Origin: Gammaproteobacteria bacterium
GTDB lineage: Bacteria > Pseudomonadota > Gammaproteobacteria > Steroidobacterales > Rariloculaceae
DNA: 64,000 bases
Assembly (NCBI GenBank): GCA_022819855.1
Contig: JAJEGN010000004.1
Span: 1-64,000 of the forward strand
Direction: 5' to 3'
The position numbers and the translations under genes were made by a program. Positions 38,201-45,064 of this stretch are shown here, piece after piece. The notes under the pieces were generated by a model. It was not told where the DNA came from. It worked only from the letters and a program-made list of their open reading frames with translations, and did no database searches. Position 1 is the first letter of the stretch. Each line of letters starts with the position of its first letter.

Positions 38201-39593
38201 TATCGGCCATCTCGAATCCGCGGCGGGGGTTGCCGCGCTGATCAAGGTCGTCCTGGCCATGCGCCGCGGTCTGATCCCGAAGCACCTGCATTTCGAGGAT
38301 CCGAACCCGCACCTGGATTGGGATCGCCTGCCGGTGCGCGTGGTGTCCGAAGCGATGGTTTGGCCCGCTGCGCCGGATCGGCCGCCGCGGGCCGGAGTCA
38401 GCGCCTTCGGGATTTCGGGCACGAACGCGCATGTCGTCGTCGAGGGCTACGGTACGCCGAACGACGCCTCTCCCGATCCGGACGGCGCACCCCGGCCCGT
38501 CGCCGTCCCGCTGCCGGGCGCCGTCGAGGCGCTGCCGCAGGCGGACGATGCCGGCGGCGGGCTAGCCGCGCGCGAAACGCGGCTTCTGCCGCTCTCCGGC
38601 AAGTCCGGCGCATCGCTTCGGAAGCTCGCGCAGCGGTATCTCGAATGGCTCGACGAACGCGAATCGGCACTGGCGTCGGACGGCGCCGCCTCCGGGTCCG
38701 TGCTCGCCGACATGGCGTGGACCGCCGGCGTCGGGCGAAGTCACTTCGACCATCGCGCGGCCGTGGTCTTCGGGGACAGCGAGTCGCTGCGCGAGCGTCT
38801 GCGTACTCTCGCGGAAGCGGACGAACGATCGCAGTCGGGGACGCCGAGAAAGGTCGCTTTCGTCTATACCGGTCACGGCAGCGGCTGGGCCGGCATGGCT
38901 GCCGCACTCTACGCGAGCGAGCCGGTAGCGCGGGCGGTTCTCGACCGCTGCGAAGAAGTGTTCGGCGAGGTGCGCGCCGCTTCGCTGCTCGACGTGATGT
39001 TCGGTCGTTCCGGCGCCGCGGGGGACCTGAGCGATCCGCAGTGGGAGCGGCCGGCGGTCTACGCGTTCGAATGTGCGCTCACGGCGCTGTGGGCCGCTGT
39101 CGGCGTCGTGCCGGGCGTGGCGCTCGGACAGGGCGTCGGGGGACTTGCGGCCGCGCAGGCGGCCGGAGCGTTGAGCCTCGAGGATGGCTTGCGGCAGGCA
39201 GCGGCACTGGACGATCCCGGCGCGTTACTGGAGGCGGTTGAAATGGGCGCGCCGTCGCTGACTCTCGTCGATGCCGTTTCCGGCCGTGTGGTCGCGCCCG
39301 ATGAAGCCCCGGACATGGCGCAATGGCTGCAGCACGTTGCGACGGGGCCGGAAGCGCTGGAGCGCTGCGTCCCGACGCTGGAGGCCGCGGGTGTCGATGT
39401 GGTGATCGATCTCGCCCCGGACCGCGACTTCGTGGAAGCCGTTGCCGGCGCCTACGAGGCGGGGCTCGCCCTGTCCTTCGCGGGACTCTTCGCGGGCGAG
39501 ACGCGCCGCCGGACAGCGCTGCCCGACTATCCCTTCGAACGCCGGCGCCACTGGATCGCGACCCGGGAGCGGCAGGCCGGGAGTCCCTCCTAG
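29211..39593 (+). CDS. Type I PKS, KS-AT-DH-MT-ER-KR-ACP-KS-inactive AT
   Basis: This single open frame of 3460 residues holds, in order: KS1 (14-445; Cys191, His326, His366), AT1 (593-895; GHSLG with Ser684, PAYHS at the specificity site, malonyl-like), DH (967-1260; HxxxN and DGCFQ), C-methyltransferase (1415-1665; VLEVGAGIG), a KR-like structural region, ER (1935-2260; GAGGVGLAA), KR (2270-2500; TGGMGGIG), ACP (2545-2623; Ser2581), then KS2 (2661-3060; Cys2825, His2960) and a shortened AT2 (3214-3460). AT2 has GQGVG instead of GHSLG and lacks the middle of the domain, so it cannot load an extender. KS2 has LLNCAAS instead of DTACSSS. The first module alone would make a reduced alpha-methyl acyl chain, possibly iteratively. 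Its order recalls the methyl-branching PKSs described from sponge symbionts, a resemblance recalled from memory and not checked. No thioesterase is fused. Confidence 0.9.
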   Translation: MTDSPEIPGFGQPVAIVGMACRFPGADGLSAFWRLLEAGGNAVQAGLPGSGVGRVGALFPDDTGQIEACRFGAYLDLEVIDRFDAAFFRISPVEAELLDPQQRLILETSWRALEDAGIDPDLLKDSPTGVYAGISNNDYRGLILEARENAGPSEPAASLYAVTGTSLNTAIGRVAFALGLGGPAMAVDTACSSSLVATHQAVAGLQRGDADLALAGGVNVILSGRLLEFRANAGMLSPDGQCKTFDASANGYVRGEGCGILVLKRLADAQADGDRIWGVIRGSALNQDGASQGLTVPNGAAQERVIRAALERAGVGASDIDYLEAHGTGTEVGDPIEINATAAVYGDGRDADRPLLIGSVKTNIGHLESAAGVAGLIKTVLAMNRGVIPKHLHFRNPNPEMDWERLPLQVTSTPTPWPADGGRPPLAGVSGFGWSGTNAHVVLEGYTAPDGAAPRVDGGGWIAGAAQAVAVVLPVSVAAPRPGDALAPQARDAPAPRAKRLLPLSGKTDAALRDMAARYIEWLDERGEALAAGGAAADALLADMAWSAAIGRSHFGCRAGVVFADAGSLRAGLRAIAGMDEQAASRKAGTVAFVYTGQASQWPGMGAALYASEPVVRAVLDRCDAVLAEERGASLLDVMFGRPGAAGDLDDPQWKQPAIYALECALAALWASLGIRPDVVLGHSLGEIAAAHTAGVFGLEDGLRVAARRGALVGALPGEGAMAAVFAPASRVAEALDEHNAAAQGIGLCIAADNGAHQVISGPAGEIAAILERLETADIRVARLRRSPAYHSAMIEPAMDDLETALGELAFAPPSLPFISNLDGRTVGSGEALDAAYWRRQMRAPVAYRACVETLAGLGVDAVVEVGPHAVLGPMTTLAWPDAGGLAEPAVVSSLRRPATGEEPPAPGSGGGFLEAVAGVYEAGLPLRFDGLFAGEERRRIELPGYPFQRERYWVEAPRRRRSGAGHPLLGARHDSASGEISFDTELYPSDPAWLGDHRVFNRLVAPGALYGAMAASACTADSPGAAVVQDFQMRTALVFPQTNGADGSDEEGRRLQVLLDDPDEDAARRVRILSRGADDADWTLHAEGRVSTDADPGSPAAGAALDPARLKADMAAVELQAYYRSKAEVGIDLGPSFRTLEKLWSRPGEALAEISLPDAVDRGGLDIHPLMLDGCFQVMAAARAQDGADEPVTYLPFGWERLALPERLPDRLLCHVRTRGAADEADSREVISADIALYDVNGAPIGTLSGYTVKRATRSALLAAVEGIDELLYEVIWRDCPLPPGMPPADFLPSPSAAASRSKLFSSYLADEGVEVADEIDLQGEMERVSWCYALSALETLGWERSAGAVVDPEELCEHLEVLPEHANLVRRMLEILARSGVLQAKDEGFVVAVGADEPLPDRMPRDSEAFLTEVTERFQHAVNEIGLFRRCAGALPSVLRGNEDPLSLLFGDTQPTAGDLYRLAPVWRAANRMIAEVVRTLVDELPDGRTLRVLEVGAGIGSATEYILPLLPAGRFDLMYTDISAGFFAEAEARFSTGGASIDYRVLDIEKDPMDQGFEPHAYDLIIAANVLHATRHLDETLAHCRDLLAPSGLLVALENQRGRGWMDLIFGQLDGWWRFADRYRPNHALAGPDIWNRALADSGFAESEVLGVDRSEAAGLPDRGVIVAQGPAKIDLPAGAWILAADRGGVAAHLAAELAAKNQRVVLAVGGPDGAGAVGDVSAGAGAAAERATDDPDRAADGSAGAGDDSDRAGRAAEERGAAVAGAATIVKASIDMEQRGSWRSLVEGLPPDMPFAGVVHLVAQEGHGADATTAEMAADAKRAAASALALVQGIADADAAPEKGLWFVTRGAQVLERERTGQLAGAPLWGLGKVAAREAPQLQARMLDLDPEAAEPQAVLANELLFPDSENHIAHRRERRQTARLVRADSGAPRLALPDDASWVLAPDDGGAIETLRVQPLEARALEPNEVRAEVDACGLNFLDVFRAMGLVEEEGSLGEEFCGRIVETGADVTTVSVGDRVAGFAFGTFGPEVVTHEELVAPAPAGVSATALATIPSVFVTCVLSFELAGLKAGDRVLIHAGAGGVGLAAIQLAQEAGAEVFATASARKQAYLRSLGVEHVFDSRTTGFGREILDVTDGAGVDVVLNSLTGEGFIDASLACLAQDGRFVELARRDILTEDEMAAVRPDVAYSILDLYNLKVQDPARPGAALKQVLARIAAGGLAPLMHTRWPFAETSAAMGYMRAARHIGKIVLTMPALRAGRLRQDGTYLVTGGMGGIGCALAEWLAERGAGTVVLNGRRPPDAAAERAIEALRARGFNIEVEIADVTDAAALDAMLERMDGTLPPLAGVIHSVGVLADAALGNQSWEGFETVLWPKMLGAWHLHRATAERDLDMFVLFSSVAGVLGNPGQANHAAANAFLDQLAAHRRALGLPAQAIAWGAWSGLGEAEEQRERIAERREASGTGWFTPEQGFKALERLLHQDAAGAAMAVVDWPVFGETLDGRPSLLEDLLAVDADDDDSSSSEDLLERLASTPAAGREDLLVAFLQGEVQAVLRLPSAPASAVGFFDLGMDSLMAVELRNRLNRAFSDSYVAPNTLVFDFPTIADLASHLVDVLGDPAPVPEAVADTASEAAPEPSAEPGAQPPPGSDRDGIAIVGMACRFPGAPDIATFWRRLEAGHDAVTNARQDKASWAGVAGDPASGDGAWARGGFVDGIDCFDARFFGMTPIGARMMDPQQRMLLETTWRALEDAGIDPETLKGSRTGVYAGIAASEYRDLMMMAGGESLNYLGTAGSMAVGGIAYKLGLTGPAMPVLLNCAASLVTVQQAVAGLRDGEVDLALVGGVNAILSPGLTREMAALGMLSKEGRCKTFDAAADGFVRSEGCGMVVLKRLAEAEADGDRIWAVIRGAAVNQNGATAGPTVPNGPAQERVIEEALAQAGLEPSDVDYLEAHGAGSELGDPIEVQAAGAVYGRGRGSGRPLLIGSVKTNIGHLESAAGVAALIKVVLAMRRGLIPKHLHFEDPNPHLDWDRLPVRVVSEAMVWPAAPDRPPRAGVSAFGISGTNAHVVVEGYGTPNDASPDPDGAPRPVAVPLPGAVEALPQADDAGGGLAARETRLLPLSGKSGASLRKLAQRYLEWLDERESALASDGAASGSVLADMAWTAGVGRSHFDHRAAVVFGDSESLRERLRTLAEADERSQSGTPRKVAFVYTGHGSGWAGMAAALYASEPVARAVLDRCEEVFGEVRAASLLDVMFGRSGAAGDLSDPQWERPAVYAFECALTALWAAVGVVPGVALGQGVGGLAAAQAAGALSLEDGLRQAAALDDPGALLEAVEMGAPSLTLVDAVSGRVVAPDEAPDMAQWLQHVATGPEALERCVPTLEAAGVDVVIDLAPDRDFVEAVAGAYEAGLALSFAGLFAGETRRRTALPDYPFERRRHWIATRERQAGSPS

Positions 39594-40489
39594 GACGGTT
39601 GCCCGCCGTTCACAAAATCGCGCACCGCCGCGGCGCATTCCTCCGGCTGTTCGAGCTGGAGGAAGTGCGTCGCCTCGGGAATGAAGTCGTAATCCACCTT
39701 CATGAGATAGCTCAGGTCGAAGGTCGGCAGGTACGAATACGGAAGGGTCGGATCCGCTCCGACGATCTTGACGGGACAGGAGACCAGATCGAGGTCGACG
39801 AGTTCGAAGAAGCATCGCGCATAGTCCATGAGCTGCGCTTCATACTCGCGCGGGCAGCGCAGCTCGAACCCGTCCCCATCCGCCGTCGGCCGAAGGGTGG
39901 TCTCGGCCATGAGTTCCCGGACACCGGGAACGACGCGCGTGAACGACGGTATGTAGCGAAGAAAGTCGGCAAACTCCTCTCTCGTCCTGAAGCGATGCCC
40001 CCGATTGCGAATCCTTGCGGCCGCCTGTTCGGCGGCGTTGTGAAGCTCGATCTGATTCTTGCCGGGCTTGCATAGCGGCGGATCGAACAGGACGAGGCCC
40101 GAGTAGGGGTTGCTGAACGACAGCAGGGGGATGATCGAAGAAACGGAATGAAAGACGCCGACTGTCGGCTTGGACCCGTAGACACCGTCGATCGTCTCGA
40201 AAACGAGGTCGTGGTCGCGAATCAGGGTCGGAATATTGTGTTCTTTCTGCCGATCGACGCTGTTCCAGCCATGGTTTCTGAGGTCGTAGACGATCAGTTC
40301 GTGGTCGTCGGCGAGCAACGACCAGAACGGGTAATAGAGATCGATCGCGAGTCCGTTGCCGTGGCTCAGAACCAGCCGCGGGCCGGACGCATTGCCGTGC
40401 TGCCGCACGGTGGTCACGGTGTGCTCGTCCAGACGTACGTCACATACCGAGACTGGCTCGGGAATCTCCCACACGGCTTGCGTTGTCAT
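39590..40489 (-). CDS. Alpha/beta hydrolase, possible PKS-associated thioesterase
   Basis: The 299-residue protein has an alpha/beta hydrolase fold with oxyanion motif SHGNG (about residue 43), a YDLRNHGWN strand, a nucleophile elbow VFHSVSS (about 112-118) and a C-terminal EATHFLQLEQPEE with the catalytic His. The elbow lacks both usual glycines of GxSxG, which is unusual. Its 3' end overlaps the PKS 3' end by 4 bases on the opposite strand, and a free ACP lies upstream on the same strand. A role in releasing or editing the PKS product is a reasonable inference, not shown. Confidence 0.75.
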   Translation of the reverse strand: MTTQAVWEIPEPVSVCDVRLDEHTVTTVRQHGNASGPRLVLSHGNGLAIDLYYPFWSLLADDHELIVYDLRNHGWNSVDRQKEHNIPTLIRDHDLVFETIDGVYGSKPTVGVFHSVSSIIPLLSFSNPYSGLVLFDPPLCKPGKNQIELHNAAEQAAARIRNRGHRFRTREEFADFLRYIPSFTRVVPGVRELMAETTLRPTADGDGFELRCPREYEAQLMDYARCFFELVDLDLVSCPVKIVGADPTLPYSYLPTFDLSYLMKVDYDFIPEATHFLQLEQPEECAAAVRDFVNGGQPS

Positions 40490-40660
40490 GACGAAAAAGC
40501 CGGCTTCCCCTGACGTCTGCCTGGAACAGGGAACGGGTTTCGGCGGCAGCGGCCCCTGTGCCGCGCCGGGAACCCGACCGCCCCCGATACGGAGGCGGCC
40601 GATTCAGTTTACTCGCTGTCTGGAGCCGTCGGTCAAATGTCTCCGACCGACCGGGAGAAT

Positions 40661-40888
40661 TCAGCCCTGGGCGTCGATATAGGCGACAAGATCTCTCAAG
40701 GTCTTGAACTGCAGGCAGTCCTCGGGCTGCAGCGAGAGGCTGAACACGTTGTTCACCTCCTTGAAGAACGCGACCGCATCCACCGAGGAGACCCCGGAGT
40801 CGCCCAACTGGGCGTCGAAATCGGGATCGCGGCCGAGATCGAGATGCTCGTCGATGAGCTGTGTGAGACGATCTTGCGTTGACGACAT
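40661..40888 (-). CDS. Free acyl carrier protein
   Basis: The 75-residue protein shows the carrier-protein motif LGDSGVSSVDAVAFF with the Ser that accepts phosphopantetheine (residue about 31), and a helical, acidic sequence. AAGGAGAAGG precedes ATG 40888, a strong site, and a good promoter lies just upstream. It may supply or receive acyl chains for the neighbouring PKS, whose terminal KS-AT has no ACP of its own. It precedes the alpha/beta hydrolase by 171 bases, probably as one transcript. Confidence 0.85.
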   Translation of the reverse strand: MSSTQDRLTQLIDEHLDLGRDPDFDAQLGDSGVSSVDAVAFFKEVNNVFSLSLQPEDCLQFKTLRDLVAYIDAQG

Positions 40889-40912
40889 GGAACCTTCTCC
40901 TTATGAGCAAAT

Positions 40913-40933
40913 GCCCCCAAAAACCGTGGGGGC
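40913..40933. promoter_or_regulatory. Inverted repeat over the ACP transcription start
   Basis: GCCCCCA and TGGGGGC face each other across 7 bases. Measured from the -10 box, the repeat spans the expected start point (about 40928), so it is better explained as an operator than as an RNA hairpin. Confidence 0.4.
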
Positions 40934-40934
40934 G

Positions 40935-40963
40935 ACTATAGTGCAGCGACCTGAAAGTCGCAA
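40935..40963 (-). promoter_or_regulatory. Sigma-70-type promoter of the ACP gene
   Basis: On the minus strand TTGCGA (40963-40958) and TATAGT (40940-40935) are separated by exactly 17 bases. It is the clearest promoter in the locus and leads to the ACP and the hydrolase. Confidence 0.6.
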
Positions 40964-41037
40964 GATCGCTCGCCGCGCGAACCGTCGCTTCAACGCCGTT
41001 CGGGTACAATGGCAAGGCAAAGAGCCACGGAGTCCGG

Positions 41038-41946
41038 ATGCCGCTCCTGGTACAAGAAAGACCCGCCAGGACACTGATCAGAATCGCGCAGGGTACGATC
41101 CCGACGGCGCTGAGCGCCCGTCGGGGCATCGCCGCCGGTATGGGCAGGCGCCTGCTCCTGTGCGGTCTCGCGGCGGCTCTGGCGATTTCCGGCGTCTTCG
41201 GCCTGCCGGCGGCGAACGCTCAGGATCGGGCCCCCGCGCTTGCGGGCGTCTGGAGCACGACCGTGACCGCCCTCGAACACCCCGGGTGGACGCTCGAGGA
41301 ACTCTTCCAGTGCACCTGCACGCCGGAGACCTACGAGCGGATCGCCGAACTTCTGAACGATCCGGCCAGCGACGAGCTTTCCGCCACCGAGATCCTGCGG
41401 GAGATCGGCGCGCACAACCGGCAGAGCATCGCAGAACGCTTTACGGAGGCCGCGAGAGACTACGCGGCGGCCTTCGACCATCGGGACGATCCGGCGATCC
41501 AGTGCGAGCCGTTCGGGGCGTTCCGAAGCCTGCTGCACGCCGACCCCATCGAGTTCGAGCAGCAGGCGGACCGCGTCATCATTCGCGGCGAGGACATGGC
41601 CTCGGACCGCACGATCTTCATCGACGGACGCGACCACCCCGCCGAGCTGCAACCGAGCCCGATGGGGCACTCGATCGGCCGCTACGAAGGGTCGACGCTC
41701 GTCGTCGAGACGGTTGGCGTCAGCGCGGCGATCGCCGAGGACTCGCTCAACATCCATAACAGCGACGCAGCCACGAGCGTCGAGCGTTACACGGTCAGCG
41801 AGGACGGCAGCAGGCTGCACATGACGTTCACGCTCGAGGACCCGGTCATGTTCCGCGAGCCGCTGACGCTCAGGAGCACCCGGCTCTTCACGCCCGAGGT
41901 GCCCTTGCAGGACCTGCCCTGCGAGGCGATTTCGGGGCAACTGTGA
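41038..41946 (+). CDS. Secreted WDG-family protein (member 3)
   Basis: The 302-residue protein has a hydrophobic stretch at residues about 38-58 (LLLCGLAAALAISGVFGLPA) cut after ANAQ. GGAG precedes ATG 41038, so this start is kept, although ATG 41140 would give a more usual signal. The WDG blocks are diverged: ALAGVWSTT, a degenerate IGRYEGSTLVVETVG, and SVERYTVSEDG ... FTLEDPVMFREPL. The function is unknown. It precedes a DUF6152 gene with a 136-base gap, repeating the pairing seen at 18.8-20.5 kb. Confidence 0.72.
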   Translation: MPLLVQERPARTLIRIAQGTIPTALSARRGIAAGMGRRLLLCGLAAALAISGVFGLPAANAQDRAPALAGVWSTTVTALEHPGWTLEELFQCTCTPETYERIAELLNDPASDELSATEILREIGAHNRQSIAERFTEAARDYAAAFDHRDDPAIQCEPFGAFRSLLHADPIEFEQQADRVIIRGEDMASDRTIFIDGRDHPAELQPSPMGHSIGRYEGSTLVVETVGVSAAIAEDSLNIHNSDAATSVERYTVSEDGSRLHMTFTLEDPVMFREPLTLRSTRLFTPEVPLQDLPCEAISGQL

Positions 41947-42082
41947 GCGGCGGGACGTGAATGGCGGGGCATGAAGCGCGAGCATGCGCACAGGTCGCCA
42001 GGGACGATCTCGCCGTGGCGATGCCGGATGTGCAGAGACAAGATATAAATTTTTGATTTAATTGCTATCTGTGGGGGCTTTC

Positions 42083-42529
42083 ATGAAAGGCGCAATACTC
42101 CTGGCGGCCGGTCTGCTCGCGACGGCGCCCGTCGCCGCGCACCACAACGCGTCGGCCCACTACCGGATCGGCGAGAGCATGACGATCTCCGGCGTCGTGA
42201 CGGAGTTCCGCGCCGTGAACCCGCATGCGCGGGTCTACTTCGAAGCCGTCAATACCGAAGGCGAGACCGAGGCCTGGATGGCCGAAGGCGACAGCTTCAT
42301 CAACTTGCGGCGCGTCGGCTGGACGATCGACCAGCTCAAGCCCGGCGACCGCATCGAGATCGTCGGGCATCCGTCGCGGGACGGCTCGAACCTCGTCGAG
42401 TGGACGTCGATCGTGGTCGATGAGGGTGCGGAGCTTGGCGGCGGTAACGGCCAGGTCGAGGAGCGCAGGCGCTACCTCGAACGGCGGTTGGCTGCATATC
42501 GCGCCGAGCGCGGCCGGTCGACGCAGTAA
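42083..42529 (+). CDS. DUF6152 family exported protein (second)
   Basis: The 148-residue protein has a Sec signal cut at PVAA/HHNASAHY, giving a mature His-His start. The conserved FRAVNPHARVYFEA follows, and the C-terminus is charged and helical (VEERRRYLERRLAAYRAER). GGGGG about 6 bases before ATG 42083 supports this start over an upstream TTG. The family function is unknown. It lies between WDG member 3 and a further DUF6152-like gene. Confidence 0.82.
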   Translation: MKGAILLAAGLLATAPVAAHHNASAHYRIGESMTISGVVTEFRAVNPHARVYFEAVNTEGETEAWMAEGDSFINLRRVGWTIDQLKPGDRIEIVGHPSRDGSNLVEWTSIVVDEGAELGGGNGQVEERRRYLERRLAAYRAERGRSTQ

Positions 42530-42552
42530 TCCGCGGATTGGTGTCCGGAGTC

Positions 42553-42654
42553 CGGCGATCGGTGTTCGGCGACGGGTAGTCGGCGCAATGATCCGGCGTT
42601 CGGTGTTCGGCATTCGGTGCGCAATGATCGGCGTTCGGTGTTCGGCGCAATGAT
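42553..42654. repeat. Degenerate tandem repeat ending in GCAATGAT
   Basis: Three consecutive units (42553, 42594 and 42629; lengths about 41, 35 and 26) share CGGCG-TTCGGTGTTCGGC and end in GCAATGAT. Length differences come from internal loss. The array fills most of the gap between two DUF6152 genes. Confidence 0.7.
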
Positions 42655-42744
42655 GGAGCGTCCGACGTCCAGGGTTCGGCGCAGGCTGCGGCAGCGCACT
42701 CCTGGCGCGGTCCGCCGAACCGCAAGTGCGAAGGGAGAATGACG

Positions 42745-43365
42745 ATGAGCGAATTCCGGCGGCGTATCGGCCAGAAGACAATGGGCGGCCTCGCGGCAGC
42801 GATGTGGCTGGGTGCGCTCGCGTCCTGGACACTGCCCGTCGCCGCGCACCATTCCTTCCCGGCGCTGCTGACGGAGGATGGCGAAGAGGTCATCGAGGTG
42901 CTCGAAGGCACGGTCAGGGTGTTCCGCATCCTCAACCCGCACGGCGCGATGATCGTCGACGTGCCGGACGAGACCGGCGAAGCCGACGGCTGGCTCATCG
43001 AACTGAGTCCCGCCTCGCAACTCGCGCGCGAGGGCTGGAGCGACGAGATGCTCGATCCCGGCGACTCGGTCAGCGTTGCGATCTACCGGTCCCGCACGCC
43101 CGGCCGCGCGCGGATTCGGGCCCTGCTCATGCACGGCAAGGGCGAGGGCGGCGCCGATCGACTGCTCGTCTCCTACGGCATCCGCGGCGATACGCCCGTC
43201 ATGCGCCGGCTGCGCGAACGAGTGCCCACCTGCGGCATCATCGACCAGAGCTTTGAGAGAACGGAGTGCTTCAGGATCGACGCCGAAGCGGCGCGCGCAC
43301 TCGCGGAGGAGTTCCCGGGGCCGATGGGCTACGTGATGCCCATCGAGCCGGAGACGACCCGCTGA
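42745..43365 (+). CDS. DUF6152-like exported protein with long tail
   Basis: The 206-residue protein has a Sec signal cut at PVAA/HHSFPALL and the conserved FRILNPHGAMIVDV. Unlike the other three members it has about 70 extra C-terminal residues (from about residue 130: VMRRLRERVPTCGIIDQSF and on) with two Cys, so it may bind something different. GGGAG lies 7 bases before ATG 42745, which is preferred over the ATG two codons upstream. The function is unknown. It is followed by WDG member 4 with a 142-base gap. Confidence 0.75.
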   Translation: MSEFRRRIGQKTMGGLAAAMWLGALASWTLPVAAHHSFPALLTEDGEEVIEVLEGTVRVFRILNPHGAMIVDVPDETGEADGWLIELSPASQLAREGWSDEMLDPGDSVSVAIYRSRTPGRARIRALLMHGKGEGGADRLLVSYGIRGDTPVMRRLRERVPTCGIIDQSFERTECFRIDAEAARALAEEFPGPMGYVMPIEPETTR

Positions 43366-43507
43366 ACGGCACGAGCGACGGAGCCGCCACAGGCATCGCG
43401 AAGTGAGCGTTGCGGGCATCGCGACAAGGCGCCGGGCGGGACGGGCCGCGGGGACGGGCAGCAGGCGGAACGAGACGCACCGATGGGACGGGGCAGGAGA
43501 GTTTTCG

Positions 43508-44224
43508 ATGAGAGCGCTGACAATTTTCGCAGCCGTCGCCGGCACGATGTTTCATGCGTCGGCCGGCGCCCAGCAGGACGAAGGCGTGCCGCCGGATTTG
43601 TCGGGAATCTACGAAGCCGCGCCCTTCATCGGCGTGCCGGAGGTTTCCCAACCCGATCCCTACCCATACACGGCGGCAGGCCAGCGCGCCTTCGATGCCT
43701 ATGGCACGCTCGAGTTCGCCCCGCGCGCACTTGACGACTGCGCGCCGGACACCATGCCGGGCGTGCTGTGGTCGGCCAACCCCATGCAGATCAGCGAAGC
43801 CGACGGCATGATCGTGCTGCACTTCGAGCGCGCCAACATCGTGCGTTCGATCCCGCTCGGCGGCGCCCTGCCGGCGGACGCCGAGCCGAACGGACTCGGG
43901 CACTCGGTCGCGCGCTGGGACGGCGATGTGCTGACGATCGAAACCGCATACCTGTCGGGCGGCTATCTGTTCAACAACCGCGGGTACCCGCTGAGCGCCG
44001 AAGGCCGCATCACCGAGCGCTGGTGGCGCGAGCCCGGCGAGCTCGATCTCACGCTCGAAGTGACCGTCGACGACCCGGTGAACTACACCGAGACGTTCAC
44101 GCTCGCCCGGCCCTGGATCTGGGCGCCGCACGAGGAGATCCGGCCCTGGGTCTGCATCGACCTCGGGTCCGGCGACGAGGCGCCCGACATCGACGAACTC
44201 GCACGCCAGCTCGAGGCGCTGTAG
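43508..44224 (+). CDS. Secreted WDG-family protein (member 4)
   Basis: The 238-residue protein has a Sec signal (ALTIFAAVAGTMFHASAGAQ). AGGAGAG lies about 8 bases before ATG 43508. It is the shortest clear member: PDLSGIYEA near the start, VARWDGDVLTIETAYL (about 136-151), ITERWWREPGELDLTLEVTVDDP, and a terminal WVCIDLG. The function is unknown. It converges with the VOC-family gene and is the last gene of the plus-strand run from 41.0 kb. Confidence 0.75.
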   Translation: MRALTIFAAVAGTMFHASAGAQQDEGVPPDLSGIYEAAPFIGVPEVSQPDPYPYTAAGQRAFDAYGTLEFAPRALDDCAPDTMPGVLWSANPMQISEADGMIVLHFERANIVRSIPLGGALPADAEPNGLGHSVARWDGDVLTIETAYLSGGYLFNNRGYPLSAEGRITERWWREPGELDLTLEVTVDDPVNYTETFTLARPWIWAPHEEIRPWVCIDLGSGDEAPDIDELARQLEAL

Positions 44225-44231
44225 CGGCGTA

Positions 44232-45020
44232 CTACTCGGGCATCCGCTCCACGATCTCGAAGTGGACGCCGCCTGGCCCCTCGAAGAAGAGCAGGTCCGA
44301 ACCCGGCGGATTCGGGCGGATCAGGTAGGGCGGGTAACCGGTCGCCTCGATTCGCGCGGCGAAGTCGGTCAACGCTTCGGACACGCGAAAGCCGATGTGA
44401 TCGAGCGAGCGGCCGCGGCTCGGCGCTCTCTCGCCCGCGGCGACCTCGCTGATCTGCACCCACAGATTGTCGTAAAGGATGCAGTGGAAGTTGTCGCCGC
44501 CCTGTTCGGGCACGAATTCGCCGCCGAAGATTTCCAGGAACCAGTCGCGCACGCCGTCCTTGTCGTCGACGAAGAGATGCACGTGGTTGATCCGGGGTTG
44601 TTCGGGATCCTGCATGAGCTCGATTCGCGCGCCCCAGGGATCCTCGATGAAGGCGATCATCGGTGCGGTGATTCCCGGGCGCGGTTCCTCGTCGATGCGC
44701 GCGCCGAGCTGCCTGGCCCGTTCGACCGCGGCGTCGAGGTCGTCGACGCCGAAGCCGAAATGGTCAATCGCGGTTTCGCGGCTCGGGCCGGCGTTGCCCT
44801 CGTTCGGCATCGTGCCGACGAAGCCGTTTGACTGCACGACGAAGAACCCGGGTCCGCCCGGCCTGACCTCGCCGCCGATGAGTTCCCCGTACCAGTTGGC
44901 CGCGGCTTCGACGTCCGGTACCCGGATGTGTACATGGGTGAAGGTGCTCTGCGCGAGCACAAGGCCCGGGACCGTCAACAGAGCGGTCAAGACAGCCGGA
45001 AGGCGGAATCGGTTTTTCAT
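44232..45020 (-). CDS. Secreted two-domain VOC (glyoxalase/dioxygenase-fold) protein
   Basis: The 262-residue protein has a Sec signal (LTALLTVPGLVLAQ). AGGAGG lies 5-6 bases before ATG 45020. Two VOC domains follow (about 24-135 and 140-262), seen as THVHIRVPDVEAAANWY and NHVHLFVDDKDGVRDWF, with His and Glu residues at the usual metal positions (HVHIRV, IELMQD; HVHLFV, HFEIVE). VOC proteins include glyoxalases, extradiol dioxygenases and fosfomycin-type resistance proteins. A periplasmic location makes ring cleavage or binding of a small organic compound plausible. The substrate is unknown. Confidence 0.8.
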   Translation of the reverse strand: MKNRFRLPAVLTALLTVPGLVLAQSTFTHVHIRVPDVEAAANWYGELIGGEVRPGGPGFFVVQSNGFVGTMPNEGNAGPSRETAIDHFGFGVDDLDAAVERARQLGARIDEEPRPGITAPMIAFIEDPWGARIELMQDPEQPRINHVHLFVDDKDGVRDWFLEIFGGEFVPEQGGDNFHCILYDNLWVQISEVAAGERAPSRGRSLDHIGFRVSEALTDFAARIEATGYPPYLIRPNPPGSDLLFFEGPGGVHFEIVERMPE

Positions 45021-45064
45021 GGAAGCCTCCTGTTTCTCCTGCCGTGAGTCATCCCGGTCCGCCG

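Noticed and set aside
33351..38432. A 1693-codon open frame on the minus strand
   Set aside because: It lies wholly inside the PKS gene on the opposite strand. High GC makes long antisense frames common, and its translation is low-complexity with no recognisable domain, while the plus strand carries all catalytic motifs.
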